From positions 3,981,061 to 4,045,060 of the forward strand of contig NW_024732415.1 of the NCBI RefSeq assembly GCF_018991925.1: DNA of 64,000 nt. Reading direction: 5' to 3'. Position 1 is the first letter of the stretch, and every line of letters starts with the position of its first letter. Shown here piece by piece: positions 13,620-25,689 of this stretch. The position numbers were made by a program, and so were the translations under genes. The stretch is from Homarus americanus (taxonomy: Eukaryota; Arthropoda; Malacostraca; Decapoda; Nephropidae). A model generated the notes under the pieces. That model saw nothing but the letters and a program-made list of their open reading frames with translations. It searched no databases and was not told where the DNA came from.

Positions 13620-14576
13620 ATAATGGTAATTGGTTTACATTTCCCCACCATGATTGTGACCTAAAGGCAAACAGCTTATGTACTAGTGAAGGAATGATTT
13701 ACCTCCAGTTAACTGTACAAAATGCAAATTTATTCTTTTAATGGGAATTTAGTTTTATTTCCTTCCCTCAATCTCGAATTGGGTTTGGTAAAAGTATACT
13801 ATCGGTGTTAATTCTAATCGAAGAATGAAGCCTTGAAATTTAGACTTATTGCATCATTATTTTTGCCTGAAAGACACAAACATTACATAATGTGGCTTTG
13901 TCTAGTTCTTACCACAAGATCACACAAATATATTTGTCTCTACTTTAGAGGTTATATATTTTAGTTGATTTGACCCTTCAACTTAATGCGCTGCTTGAAC
14001 TCGTTCGAGGTTTTACTTCCTCTGTAACCATTTTAAGGTTTTTATTATATTATCTTTTCTGGAGGGGGATTCATCTTTTGATAATATCTTCATTATAGAT
14101 ATTTGAATCAGGACAAGGAAGCCAGACTGTGGCACTTTGGAGTACTTTTTGTTTGTCCTCTGTTTCTGAAGATGTATGATTTTTTTGATGCTGTTGGTAC
14201 TGCTGCCATTCCATTCTTAGCTGGCTTCGGATCTTGAAGGACACGTGTTGGTGATGTGAAATATATAAAGGAAGGATTTTTGCATGGAATCCCTGAGTCC
14301 CAGTTTATAGCCGAGTGGAACAAACTAGCATCTTGGTTTCCCTGCCTCATCCCTTAGTAAGGTCCAAAATTTACAAGAATAGAAAGAAAGTGTTAGAAGT
14401 CCCATTTATGTCTGAATGGGTTAAATACTTGGACCCCTTACTGGTATTCCTTCCACTGTCTCTAAAACCTTGTTGCACTTGAATTAACCAATTGGTTAGG
14501 GTTTGAAGCAGTGATTCAGTCATGGTTTTGCCAGGTTAGGAACTGCTATGCAGCACAGTGGACTGAGTTGTGATTT
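9926..14576. other. non-coding, no gene recognised
   Basis: Several short ORFs but none with a recognisable domain. Poly-T tracts occur near 10256 and 13591. The 84-codon - strand ORF at 12397-12651 is not recognisable. Confidence 0.5.
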
Positions 14577-15012
14577 ATAATTAACCATTTAACTGCTATC
14601 ATTGTCTTTGGCTGATTTACCGAAATCATGCTATTGTTGTGTCAAGTTGATTGGCATTTGGCACCCCACAAATAAAAGCTGTGTACCAAAAGTCATACTA
14701 AGAATGGAAAGTCAATGATTGGTAGACACTCTAGATTTAGACATATGGCTGGTGGAGCCTCAAATTAACTTGCTATCATCATCTTTGATCGATTTATGCC
14801 CTATCACCCTCCTTCCCCCTCCTCTCCTCAGTGGCCCCTCACTCACACCTAACCTAACCCAACCACACACTTTGCAACACCACAACCACCTCTTGCATCA
14901 ACAACAACCAGCACTCAACAGTTGCTAATTACTGTCTCACTTCATAGACTGTAGCTAGCCACCTGAGATGAGTAAAAAAATTTTATAAATGTCTTAATTT
15001 TATATCTTCAAC
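14577..15012 (+). repeat. dispersed repeat, inverted partner at 38270-38735
   Basis: Shares long blocks with the reverse complement of 38270-38735, including GTGTCAAGTTGATTGGCATT, GGCACCCCACAAATAAAAGC, CAATGATTGGTAGACACTCT and the CACTCAACAGTTGC region. Element class not recognised and no protein coding visible. Confidence 0.8.
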
Positions 15013-17310
15013 TTCATGAGAAAAAACTTTAATATGTCATGCTTCTTGTGGTAAATGGACTAAACATCGAATTCCCAGATGCTGCAGTTACAGTATTGGG
15101 TTTATGAGTTTTACTTCAGAAAAATATTTGGTGGGTAACTTTTATTTGTCACTTTATTTTGTAGTTTTATGAACGAAAAGTTGCGATTTATGATTTGGCC
15201 TCGTAATTATCTCAACAGGAAATACATACCGGTATTCGATTCTTTTCCAGTAAGTGTACGCTTCATAAAGTTAACTCTGCAGATATGTACCTTGACCCTG
15301 TTGTTGTTTCACATTTTGTTTGTTGAATATTTGAATGCTCTTTATAATGGGCTGTAATTAAAAAAAATGCAATCATAACTGCAACCCTAAGCATGAATTA
15401 AGTTATATACCGGTAAATGTTAAATTACACTATTCACTACATATCCTCATTGTTATGCTTGTAATTCTTAGAAATACTTAGAGAAAATGTGTGTGAGGGA
15501 GAGGGAGAGAATGTAAAATGCATGGGTGTTTGTGTACATAGGTTTGGATGTTTTGTATGTACACATATGAGCATGCATGTGTTAAGAATACTCAAAGTAT
15601 TTAGACCTTTTTGTATTCTGTACTGTACTGTGCTTTGTCCGTCTTTGAGAGCTTCTTAATGGCCACAAGCTTATGGCATGAATTTTGACCAGTTATATCT
15701 TACATTTGATGAAAGTTATTATCAAACAATAATTAGTACTGTAGCATGTTTTCTTGGATCAGTAATGAGGGCATAGTAGTAACACTGTTGCTGCACTAAA
15801 GGTCAAGCTCAAGGGTCACTTGATAAATAAAACAAGATTGAAGATGAGTGAAATATGGATGGTGATGACTTAATGCTTTTATTTAATCTTTTCAAAGTAG
15901 ACCTTTATTATTCTGTGTGCATGACTCCCAATTATTAGCCTTTTTATTTGTGGAATAACTATCCAAGGCAAAAAAAAAAGTTAGGACCATTGTTTTGATA
16001 TTTGCAAATGTTATCCTTATTATCTGTGGTTCTCTGGCTATTTTACTTAGTTCAATTACTAATTGCTCCCCTACCACCCCATCCCAGGTTTTCCTGTCCA
16101 TTCAAATGTGGCACTGTGGGAAGAGTGTGCGTGCTTCATTGTTATTTAGGATGCTACAGAAGCAACATGAGTCACAGTGCATCTCTTGCTTCATTGGGAC
16201 ATTGTGTATCTTGTGTTCAGTACACCATGTACAGGTATTATAACTTCCTGGCAGTCTTTGTACACTATTTCTCTGTGTATTACAATGGCAACCATGTGTC
16301 CCATGCAGCCTTCTAGTGATTATGGAGTTTAAAAAAAAAAACTTTGGCTTAGAAATTATGTTATCAGCCCACCTGCCTACCACCACCATCTGCTGTGTTA
16401 ACCACCACCACCATTGTTCACTCTCTGTATGACTCTAAATTTTTCAAATCATAATTCTAAGTCTTTTAGTATAGTACCGTACTGTACTGTTTATATTAAT
16501 ATAAGAGTCTTAGTGAGGAATAATTCCTTCTTAAACAGCCAGCTTAGAACATATATTTTTCTCACAAGTTTTATTGATCAGTTATTCCATTTATTATCCA
16601 GGAAAATAATCTGGCAAATAATCAGGAGTCTGCTGCACTGTATATATCTGTATTATTATTTATCATGTTACGGTTGAGCACTTTGGTATCTCAAATATTG
16701 CTTTTTGGTGCACAATGGTTGATCTTATTTGTTGTGAATGTTTTAATTTATAAACTGAAGGTTTTAAGACTTGTAAAATAATTAGCCATAACAAAAAATC
16801 TTGTTATAAGAAATTACCATCTGATATGTCTTGTCTTCAGTTTGTTATTTTTCTTATAATGTAATTGGGTAGCTCATGTAAAATCTTCCTGAGCATTTCA
16901 GCATGTGGTCACCAGCACACCTTGAAGACTCAACAGCTGTTACTTCAGACATTTGCTGACGAATCCTGCATGCTGGTTTGGTTGTCCTTTAAATGAAGCA
17001 ATTGTCTTATGCTTGCACCAAGAAATAAAAGTGTGTGAACAGAACCGACATTTCATCGAAACTCCCTCTACTTTGAGTGTCCTTAGTGCCTGTCACAAAT
17101 TCCTAGAAGTTAATGATGAATTTATTTGTGTAGTGACAGTGCAAAAAAGTGGATGAAACTTAGTAGATCAGATATAGAGGTTACCTGTGCAGAAAGGGGT
17201 TGGGGATAGGGGAAGTAGCCTTGGTTAGAGAAAATTGACAAAGATTAGGTATTCATCACATGATATAAAATATAGTAATTTACTTTGATTTGGGTAATTT
17301 ATTGCTTAAA
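15013..17310. other. non-coding, no gene recognised
   Basis: AT-rich sequence with scattered CAGTACTGTAC motifs and no credible coding frame. Confidence 0.5.
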
Positions 17311-17740
17311 GATGATTACAATACTAGGCTCTTATGATTACAGTACTGTACTAGGCTCTTATGATTACAGTACTAGGCTCTTATGATTACAATACTAGGC
17401 TCTTATGATTACAATACTAGGCTCTTATGATTACAGTACTAGGCTCTTATGATTACAGTACTTGGCTCTTATGATTACAGTACTGTACTAGGCTCTTATG
17501 ATTACAGTACTGTACTAGGCTCTTATGATTACAGGACTGTACTAGGCTCTTATGATTACAGTACTGTACTAGGCTCTTATAATTACAGTACTGTACTAGG
17601 TTCTTATGATTACAGTACTGTACTAGGCTCTTACGATTACAGTACTGTACTAGGCTCTTATGATTACAGTACTGTACTAGGCTCTTACGATTACAGTACT
17701 GTACTAGGCTCCTTTATGATTACAGTACTAGGTTCTTTTA
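17311..17740 (+). repeat. 22/27-bp minisatellite, about 17 copies
   Basis: Tandem units read GATTACAGTACTAGGCTCTT plus AT (22 bp), or carry an extra TACTG that makes 27 bp. I count 17 units. The 27-bp form is a multiple of three, so it stays open and yields a spurious VLGSYDYST repeat ORF. Later units are mostly the 27-bp form and early ones mostly 22 bp. Confidence 0.95.
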
Positions 17741-18393
17741 TTCCACTGGCAGGAAGACCCTTCTTCAGTCTTAGCCTTCTTGATGCAGACTACTCTGTTG
17801 TCTAAATTGTAAAACTACTTTTTATGTCACTTAACACACCGCTGTTATACCTAGATTTTTTACACTTTACATTTTGATATTTTTCTTGAAACGTGATAAG
17901 GAAATTTAGAATGTATATACTGTATCATACACCAGGGTGGTAGTATGTGTATTTTGTAGGATTATTTAAGATAAAAACAGGAATGTGATTTTTTATAACA
18001 AATAGATAGCCCTAATTATCCAGATTCCTTTGTGTATGTTATGTTACTGAAAGATTGAATGTGCAGAGTGCCTTTGATAATGCTTGCAGCTCAAATCTGA
18101 ATTTACTGCTGTTAACTGCATTGGCTTGGTGCATTTTTCTTATAAATAAAAGCTTTGTACTACATAAATGCAATTTATACATGTTATGACATTTGTTGGT
18201 ATGTTTCTCAGCCAGCTCCTCCTGGTTGCATGCAGCAGCTTATTTTAGCTTCATAGATTGTACTCTTTGTAATGTAAGTGGATAACCGTTTGTTACTCAT
18301 AATTTATATAACGCATGGAGCTTTTATTTAAACTGAGTTAGTACAGTATTTGTGATCATCTATAAAAGTACGATAATATTAGGATGTGCTTAA

Positions 18394-18523
18394 CCCTTAG
18401 GCCCCAGGTGACGTTCCAGAACGTCCACCTATTGCCTCCTTTTTTTTTTTTAGTTGATTTTTTCTCGATTTGGGGGGGGGGGGGTTGTTAATTACAATAG
18501 CACCCTAACCTGGGGCTTAAGGG
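18394..18523. mobile_element. piggyBac-type MITE (TTAA-flanked)
   Basis: A 130-bp element with inverted termini CCCTTAGGCCCCAGG and CCTGGGGCTTAAGGG, each flanked by TTAA (18390-18393 and 18524-18527). TTAA duplication and a CCCT start are characteristic of piggyBac elements. The interior holds only poly-T and poly-G tracts. Confidence 0.7.
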
Positions 18524-20090
18524 TTAATGTACTGTAGCCTCTCTTGGTTTATTTATAGTACCATATCCTTTTGCAGCTTTACAGTGCAGTATTATTTTTC
18601 TTTGTTTTTACGAGTATTATACTAGTTTTGATTATCCTTATGTAGCTGTTTACACACCATTCCTATTTTAGGTTACTGTATTTTAATTTTGTTCATAAAA
18701 TAATGATTCATGGTCTTTTTCCTTTGGAATTTGGATAAGGAAAAAAAAAGCATTCATAATGAGACACAATGATTCCTTGGCTTGACATGTAAATGGTGTC
18801 AGAAAATAAGAGGCATGAGAACATCATGATGTTTGTGTAAAGATAATGCATCAAGTATGTCTTGGAATACTGCGGTACCCACAGCATGTCACCAAAATAA
18901 AAAAAATCTTTAAATTCTGGTTGATGATTTATCAGTCAGGTAATCTGCTGAAATGCAGTACAGTACTTGTACTGTACTAGCATAAATAACAGTTCCTTTT
19001 CAAATGACCCTTTATTCACAAAGTGAATTTACAGATTATTAGTTATCTAACTGAGATTTTAATAGCATATACAGTAGATGCTAATGGTTCTACTAAAATA
19101 TATAGTCTCACCACTAATAATAATAATTAAAATGCTGATAGTGAGGAGCTTTAAAATATTCAGATATATTAAGGTAATGAAGTAGAATGTGAACACAGTT
19201 TCATATTTCACTTCTGTAATGAAAATGTGTTAATCTTGAAAAAAAAAATCACCAAAAGTCTCACATGACATAGATGGAACAAATGAGAACAGTTTTGCGG
19301 AGACTTTCATTTTGGCGGTCTTATAACAAGGCAGAGACAAATAGTCATTTTACATTGGATTCCTTTTGCGCTTATGCTACATACAGTAGTTCTCGACATT
19401 TTTGTGTGTGAAAGTCTTCTTTGATATATAACTATGTGGCACCTGCTGGAATCATGATTACAAGAATTGGCAAGTATTGAAATCAGTACACTAAGTGCAT
19501 TTATGTCCTTCCCCTGATGTACTGAAAAAAAAAAGAAATAAAAATATTTAAATTTGTAGGGTTTAAAGATTGGGGATTATGAGTTACATAAGGGTTTTTG
19601 GGAAATGCAAATTGTAACCTAGATTGTCTTACTTTAGTAAAATTAATCTAGCTTTTTTATGATAATGTCAAGCATTATGGGTGAGATCACTCATTACACT
19701 CTAGAAATGGTTAAATAAAAATTTGTCACCAATTGTGATGTCACCTGGATATGCCTGGAGTTCCTCTTGATCTAGTGATGGCAGTTGTATGCAGTAAACC
19801 AAGAGGTCACTGCTATGTCCTGGTTATCAAGGTTGCATTAGTCTCCAGCAATTATTTATAAGAAATAACTGAATTGTGATCGATTACTTTAAGTACTTAG
19901 GGTTACCATCAAAGGTAAGATAAATAGCTTTCATAGTTAATGCTTGGATGTGCTTTTTGTTTTTTGTTCTTCCCATAGTATTGGTTTTGTTGTAGCTTAT
20001 ATTTGATTTCTTTTCTTTTGAGTTTTTTAGGCTACATTTATTTTAGTTTTTCTCCTTAGTTTTGTTAATTTGGTGTGTTTATGTTTGCAG
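18524..20090. other. non-coding sequence upstream of the CDYL-like coding exon, probably intron
   Basis: No ORF of note. The T-rich stretch ending TATGTTTGCAG at 20090 is a good splice acceptor, so this is probably an intron between an unseen 5' UTR exon and the large coding exon. No promoter could be identified. Confidence 0.5.
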
Positions 20091-20165
20091 GTTGTGGTGT
20101 AGGCGTTTGGACTGTAGTAGGACTAAGGCTGCGTGTATGTTGTTGTGTAGTGTGTGGCTTACTGC
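20091..20165 (+). other. probable 5' UTR part of exon with overlapping uORF
   Basis: It follows a strong acceptor (TTTGCAG). The frame of the main ORF has stops at 20100, 20115, 20118 and 20124, so coding cannot continue upstream through this segment. An out-of-frame ATG at 20137 opens a 10-codon uORF whose TGA (20167-20169) overlaps the main ATG at 20166. Confidence 0.5.
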
Positions 20166-23100
20166 ATGATGGCTGCTGCTGCTGCCTTGGAGGGTGCTGG
20201 ATCCCCTACCAAGGAGGAGCTCAATATGCCTCCTGTTGTTCAGCCTCGTAGAGGAGCCTCCGCTGGCACCAATTCCACTCTGTTGCATGATTCTGCACTG
20301 CGCACTGCCACCAACAATGCCACTGCCAGTACCCCCAACATCCCTGCCTCAGTGGGAGCCTCCCTACATTCACCCATATCTACACCCACAGGCACCAAGC
20401 TGGCTGTCACCACACCCTCTGAGTCACCTGCGGGGGGTGAAGGTGCCAGGATAACTCTTGACGAAGAGAAAAAGATCGCACTCAGTCAGCTTCAAGAGCT
20501 GGAAGTAGCCATTAAAGTACGGAAAGTGACCAAGGTGGACGGCCGTAAGATCCGGTGGATTGAGTATCGTGCTCGGAAGCAAGCTGAAGAAGCAAAGCAA
20601 GGAACTCAGAACAAGAAAAGAACACGCAGAGCCAAGTCAAAGTCTAAGGGAGGGGAGAATAGTGAGAATGATGCAAACGTTGTGAATAACAATAATAATA
20701 ATAGCAAAAGTGAAAGCACAATGAAAGTGGATATGGCCAGTACACCATTGAGTGTGGTTGGAACAAACAATGTCTTAGAGAGTATGAAGCAGCAGTTCTT
20801 GCAGGGCACAGAAAGTATAGATGAACCACTTACCAATGGTAAAACAAATTTAGCTGAAACTACAGTTACCACCCAAAAGAGAAAATCAGGGAGAACTCGT
20901 AGGTCTGTCAACACTCCTGAAGGAACGAGCCCCAAAAATAGCACTCCGAAAAGACTAAGTCCAATTGAAAATAAAGGAATGCAACCCCAGAGTGGAAATG
21001 AAGTAAAGAACACTGCATCTGCAAATAGCTCAATAATAGATACTTCACTCAGTATACCAAACACACCAACTACACCATTAAACTCAGACCCAGTTGCCTT
21101 GAAGAAGAAGTTTTTTGCCCCCAAGTCATTAACAAAGGGTTTGCGTGAGGTTCGCAAAGTAGAAAATGGGGTGGAGGGAGAAGTTACAGTGAAATTAGAA
21201 GATAAGAGTTCCCCAGTTTCTTCCCCAATTACTACTTCAGTTGCCTCTTTATCTCTAGCAGCACTTACTCCAGATGTAGCTGAAGAGATGAAGACTGAAC
21301 CTAAAACTCCTGAAGCAAAATCTTGTGAAAGTAAAAGTACTGAAACTAAAATATCCTGTCCTCTTGTCAAGGCAGCTGCAAAATTACTTTCCCTGCCATC
21401 TGTAAGATCAAGATCTGCTGACAACACAACAAAGAGTAAAAAAGTAGGTGCTCAGAAAGGAGTTAACAAAAAAGTCACTATGAAAGCTGGTGGAAGATCA
21501 GAATCAGAACCCAGGAACGTAATGAATGGTCACAGCGAAGTATTACAAAATGGTTCAGCAGAGAAGGGCCCCTCTGCAAAAGCCTCATCTGTCAATGAGC
21601 GGGCTACACCCAACAGAAGTAAAGTTAGTAAAGAAGATTCCCCTGCCAATACTGTTGAAGTTGAATCTCCAGTAAAACGACCAAGAGGTAGACCACCCAA
21701 GAGAGGATTAGGAGTGAATAAAGACGGCAGTACCACTGCAGCTGGAAAGTCAAGTAAGAAGCTAGCAACTGTGGTTGTTGATGTTCATAATACAATGAAT
21801 GGTGAGCCACAGACTGTGATTCCTGTCAGCAGACCAGTTTTAAGAGGGAAGAGAACTTCTCCAGCTAAGAAGTCACAAAAAGCAGCAACAGTCTTACCAG
21901 AGGATACGGAATGCTCAAATATAAAAGATTTATCTCCTTCACCAAAAAGACCAAAATCACATGAAGAAATTAAATCCCAAGTTGAAAAAGATCAAAAAGA
22001 TCTCCTGCAAATAGTTCCTGTTCAGAGCACTAAAAAAAGAAAAGCTGCCACAGTTAAGAAAGATAATGCAGGTAAGAAAGACAAGGAGTCTATACAAGAA
22101 AACAAAGAAGAAAATGCAAAGTCAAGTGCCTCACTGTGTAATCAAACACCAGTATCCCCTGATAAAACTCAGAGTACAAAGGTGGTTAAATGTGTTCAAA
22201 AACCTTCACATCAAGAAGTGCCCGCATTATCTGAACTCGAAAATCCCACTGCCATTTCAACGAGCCTTACTTCTAATAAGGAACAAAAAATTTCAAAACA
22301 AAGTCCAAAAGTCAAACCAGTGCAAGCCAAACGTAAGGAAACCAGTCAGGATTTGGCTAAGTCTGTAATGGAGAAAATAAGCCCAGCAACAGGAGTTAAT
22401 AAGGATGCTGAAAGTGCACCGGCACAAAAAAGTGATACTATACAAAAAATTATGTCTGGACAGAAGGCAAGACTCATACCAAAGGTCATTTCTGCGGATA
22501 AACAGATCCCGGGACAAAAAATAAATTCATTGCCAAAAGTTACTGCTGCAGATTCCTCTGTACAGAAGGACAGTACTTTGGCCAAGGATAGTGCTGTTGT
22601 GAAGGAGGGAAGTTTGGTGAAGAGCAATGCATCCTCAACACTTAACATGTTAGAGAAGACGAGTTCTCAGAAGGGAGACAATTTAGAAAGTGATAGTTTT
22701 GTGGAGGAAGATGTTGTAATACAAAAGAGCACTACTTTGCCAAAAGCTAATTCCTTAGAGGAAGATATATCTGTGCAAGAGATTATTCCTTTGCTTGAAG
22801 ATAATTCTGCTGAGAAGGATATATCTGTGCTAGCTCATAGTATATTAACAGAGGCTGACTCTTCAGAAAAAGATACTTCTGCTGAAGAGAGTAGTATTTT
22901 GCCAGAAGGTAAATCTACAGAGAAAATTACTCTTCTTCGGGCAAGTAGTACTTTGGTGAAAACCAAGTCTACAGAGAAGGATACTCCTCTACAGGTTAGT
23001 AATACTTTGACAAAAGCTAGTTCTACTAGGCTAGACAGTATTGTACAGAAAAATATTACACTGCCAAAAGTTGTTGCTACAGAGGGAAATATTCCAATTG

Positions 23101-25689
23101 AGGAAAGTAGTACATTACCAAAAATTAGTTCCTTAGAGAAAGATAAGTCTATGCAGCAGGGTGAAGACAAGTGCTTACAGAAGGATAGTTTGTTGCCAAA
23201 TGACAGTTCTACTAATAACAATGATCCAATACAAAAAAGCAGCACTGGCCTGACAGACAAGGGTATTTTCCCTGTAAAAGAGAGCCAAGTGCAAAAAATA
23301 ATTGAAGTAAACCAAACACCAACAGGTAGTCTACAATTGGAAGACTGCCCAGTGCAAAAACTAATTGTTGCGCAGAACAATAATGAGTTACAGAATGATG
23401 ATAGAATACAGAAGAATTCTTCACAACAGAGAGGTATTTTACTTAAAGGAAATACTAATAAGAAGGAAAATAGAGATCATAAAATCACACCATTGCAGAA
23501 AGACCATCATATTCAGAAAAATAGTTTGGCTCAGAAAGGTCTCCCAGTACTGAAAGTCACCCCATCCCAAACAGACAACTCACCTCGGATATTTTCACAA
23601 AAAGATAGACTTGATCAGAGCAAAACCCATGTTCAGAAGGACAGACCTGTACAGAGACGTACTCTGGCTCAGAAAGTTAATGCACCAGAGAGAGAGAGTT
23701 TAATTGATAGTAATAAACTAACTGGGGGTGGTGACTCAGACCAGGTTAATAGTCTTGCTCAGAAAGAAAACCCAGGAGGTCACAAAGATAGTCCAAGTCA
23801 AAAAAGTAGTCCTAAAGTAAAAAATGCTCCAGTTCAAGCAGAAAGTGTAATACAGACAGACTTAGTAGAGAGAGGTGTTCATGTTCAAGAAATTGAGAAG
23901 AAAGTTGAATTTAGTTCAACTATAAACTGTCCAAATGATAATGAAATAAACCAGATCAAGCAAGTACAGGGTGTGAAGAATATTTGTGATCTAGAACAAG
24001 ATGTAAAGATTGTGCAGAAGGATAACATGGAAGATGTGATAGTAAAAGAAACACCCAACTTAGAAAAAGGTCTTGGAATACCAAAAAAGGCAGAGATTGA
24101 GGTTGTTGATCTGGAAGAGAGAGTTAACACAACACACAAAGAAAGTGATGAGGTTCAGGTAATTAGCCAAGCACACAAGGGGAAAGGAAAGAGGCAAGGT
24201 AACCTAGTTCCAGCAGAAACTAGTGAACAAGAAAGTCAAGCAAATATTTCAGTAAAGGGGAGTCCAGCAATTGTGCAAAAAACAAAAGAAAGTGGACTTT
24301 GCATGAAGACTCCACTAATAATTGAAAAGGGAGAAACTAAGAATAAAGAAAAGACTAACAGCCAGGAAGTTATCAAAGCCCCAGAAGCTAGTCCAGCCCT
24401 GGACAAAAGTAGTTCTCCAGAAGTTATTGAAGAAAGGGGGACCAGGAAACCACCAGTACAAAATGTCTTGCAAGAAGGGAGAGCTGTGGCAGGACCCTGT
24501 TCCACATCAACACCTTTAACAGAAGTTCCAGTTACCTCAGTTGCAAAGTCAAAAGAAAAAGTACCACGGATATTGAAACAGCTTTTCCAAGATGAAGGTG
24601 TCCAAAATATGCTCAAAAGTATGGGTGAAGACTCAAGCATTGCACCTGAGACTTCCCCAAATAATGACCCTGGTGCTCACAAGCTGCGTCCTAAGAGGGC
24701 CACTGAGCCAATGCTGGCATTCTCTCCTGATTTTGAAGCCATGGAAGCACTTTTGACAACGAAGAAAAAGAGAAGAGGAACTGAGCTAGATACTTTGTAC
24801 ATGGATGAAGGAGTCCTTAATCTGCTGACTAGTTTAGAGCCCCACTCAAGAAGAAGTCATCAAGATGATGCTGCCAGTGACACATCTCAAGCCAGTAGTT
24901 CTAGGAGTGTTAAAGGCATCAAAACGAGTAAATCTTCTCTTGAGTTGAATTCTGAGAGCAGGAAAAGAAAGTTAAGTGGAGCAAGCACAGTTAGCAATAC
25001 ATCTATTAGATCTATGCAACCACCAGATTCTAAAAGGGCACGATTGGAAAGCCAAGACCCTAGTGAGGATCCTTATGAATTAGCTGCTGCTGAAGAATTC
25101 CAGGAACGGCCTGTTAGTGTAGAACCTATTGCCTCGGATGTGGATGTGAGTCTAACTAAAAAGAAAGGAAAGCCAACTCTTCCATTATCAGTTCGACAAA
25201 AAAATAAAGCTATAAGAATACAGTTGAAACTCCAAAAGCAGAAACAATTGAAAGTTACGGGTAGTGATGTTACTCCACACAAGGAAGATGATAACATGAA
25301 TTTGGCTGAACTCCAGGAAGTGTTGAGGAAGGCAAAAGAAACGTTTAACGAAACGCCTCTGGGACCCACTCCTGCAGAGAAAGAGTCAGATAGGTCTGTA
25401 CCCCCTTTGAAAATAAAGCTGGCATCTGACAGTGTAACAATTAAGCCTGTTAGTAGGCCCAGTCCCATTCAACAGATTGCTATGGTAGATATAGGGAAAC
25501 AAACGAGATTACCTGCAAAACAGAATATTAGTGACGTCCCTAGTAGACTCATATCCAGACCAACACCAATGCAGGAATCAAGATTGACAGCGAGAAATAC
25601 TATGGAGAGGCCCAGACCATATCCAGAAAGACAGACACCTCCACCTCAGCTTCGGAGATTTGACAACATATCCAGCCCTACTGCTGCAA
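20166..25689 (+). CDS. CDYL: CDYL-like protein, exon 1 (large disordered region, residues 1-1841)
   Basis: An open frame of 1841 codons ends at the donor GCAA|GTAAGT (phase 1). The ATG at 20166 is immediately followed by another at 20169, which has the better context (A at -3, G at +4). The protein is mostly low complexity, rich in Lys, Ser, Thr, Glu and Gln. Visible features are: an unusual ordered-looking block at residues 96-145 with W131 and Y134; a canonical AT-hook at 504-514 (KRPRGRPPKRG), which in other proteins binds the minor groove of AT-rich DNA; an 18-residue tandem repeat at about 765-1021; looser QK-type repeats to about 1180; and a duplicated DEGVxNxL motif at 1473-1486 and 1544-1557. 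No chromodomain is visible, although vertebrate CDYL has one at its N terminus. I assign this exon to the gene because the phase-1 junction to the next exon gives a continuous CDYL-like sequence. A nuclear chromatin role is inferred. Confidence 0.85.
22458..23228 (+). repeat. 18-codon tandem repeat inside the CDYL-like exon
   Basis: Successive units such as IQKSTTLPKANSLEEDIS, LQVSNTLTKASSTRLDSI and IEESSTLPKISSLEKDKS are each exactly 18 residues. At least eight lie head to tail, with recognisable but less regular units on both sides (about 14 units in all). The consensus is roughly (V/I/L)Q-x-S-x-T-L-P-K-x-x-S-x-E-K-D-x-S. At DNA level the units are diverged, so the array is old and the protein period has been kept. 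Confidence 0.85.

Noticed and set aside
17449..17805. 118-codon VLGSYDYST repeat protein
   Set aside because: The 27-bp minisatellite unit is a multiple of three and stays open by chance; earlier 22-bp units break the frame.
20154..20165. Upstream GTG start for the CDYL-like ORF
   Set aside because: Nuclear eukaryotic genes start at ATG almost always, and two adjacent ATGs follow at 20166 and 20169.
20606..21427. 273-codon - strand ORF inside exon 1
   Set aside because: Antisense shadow of the large coding exon; no domain and no splice context.
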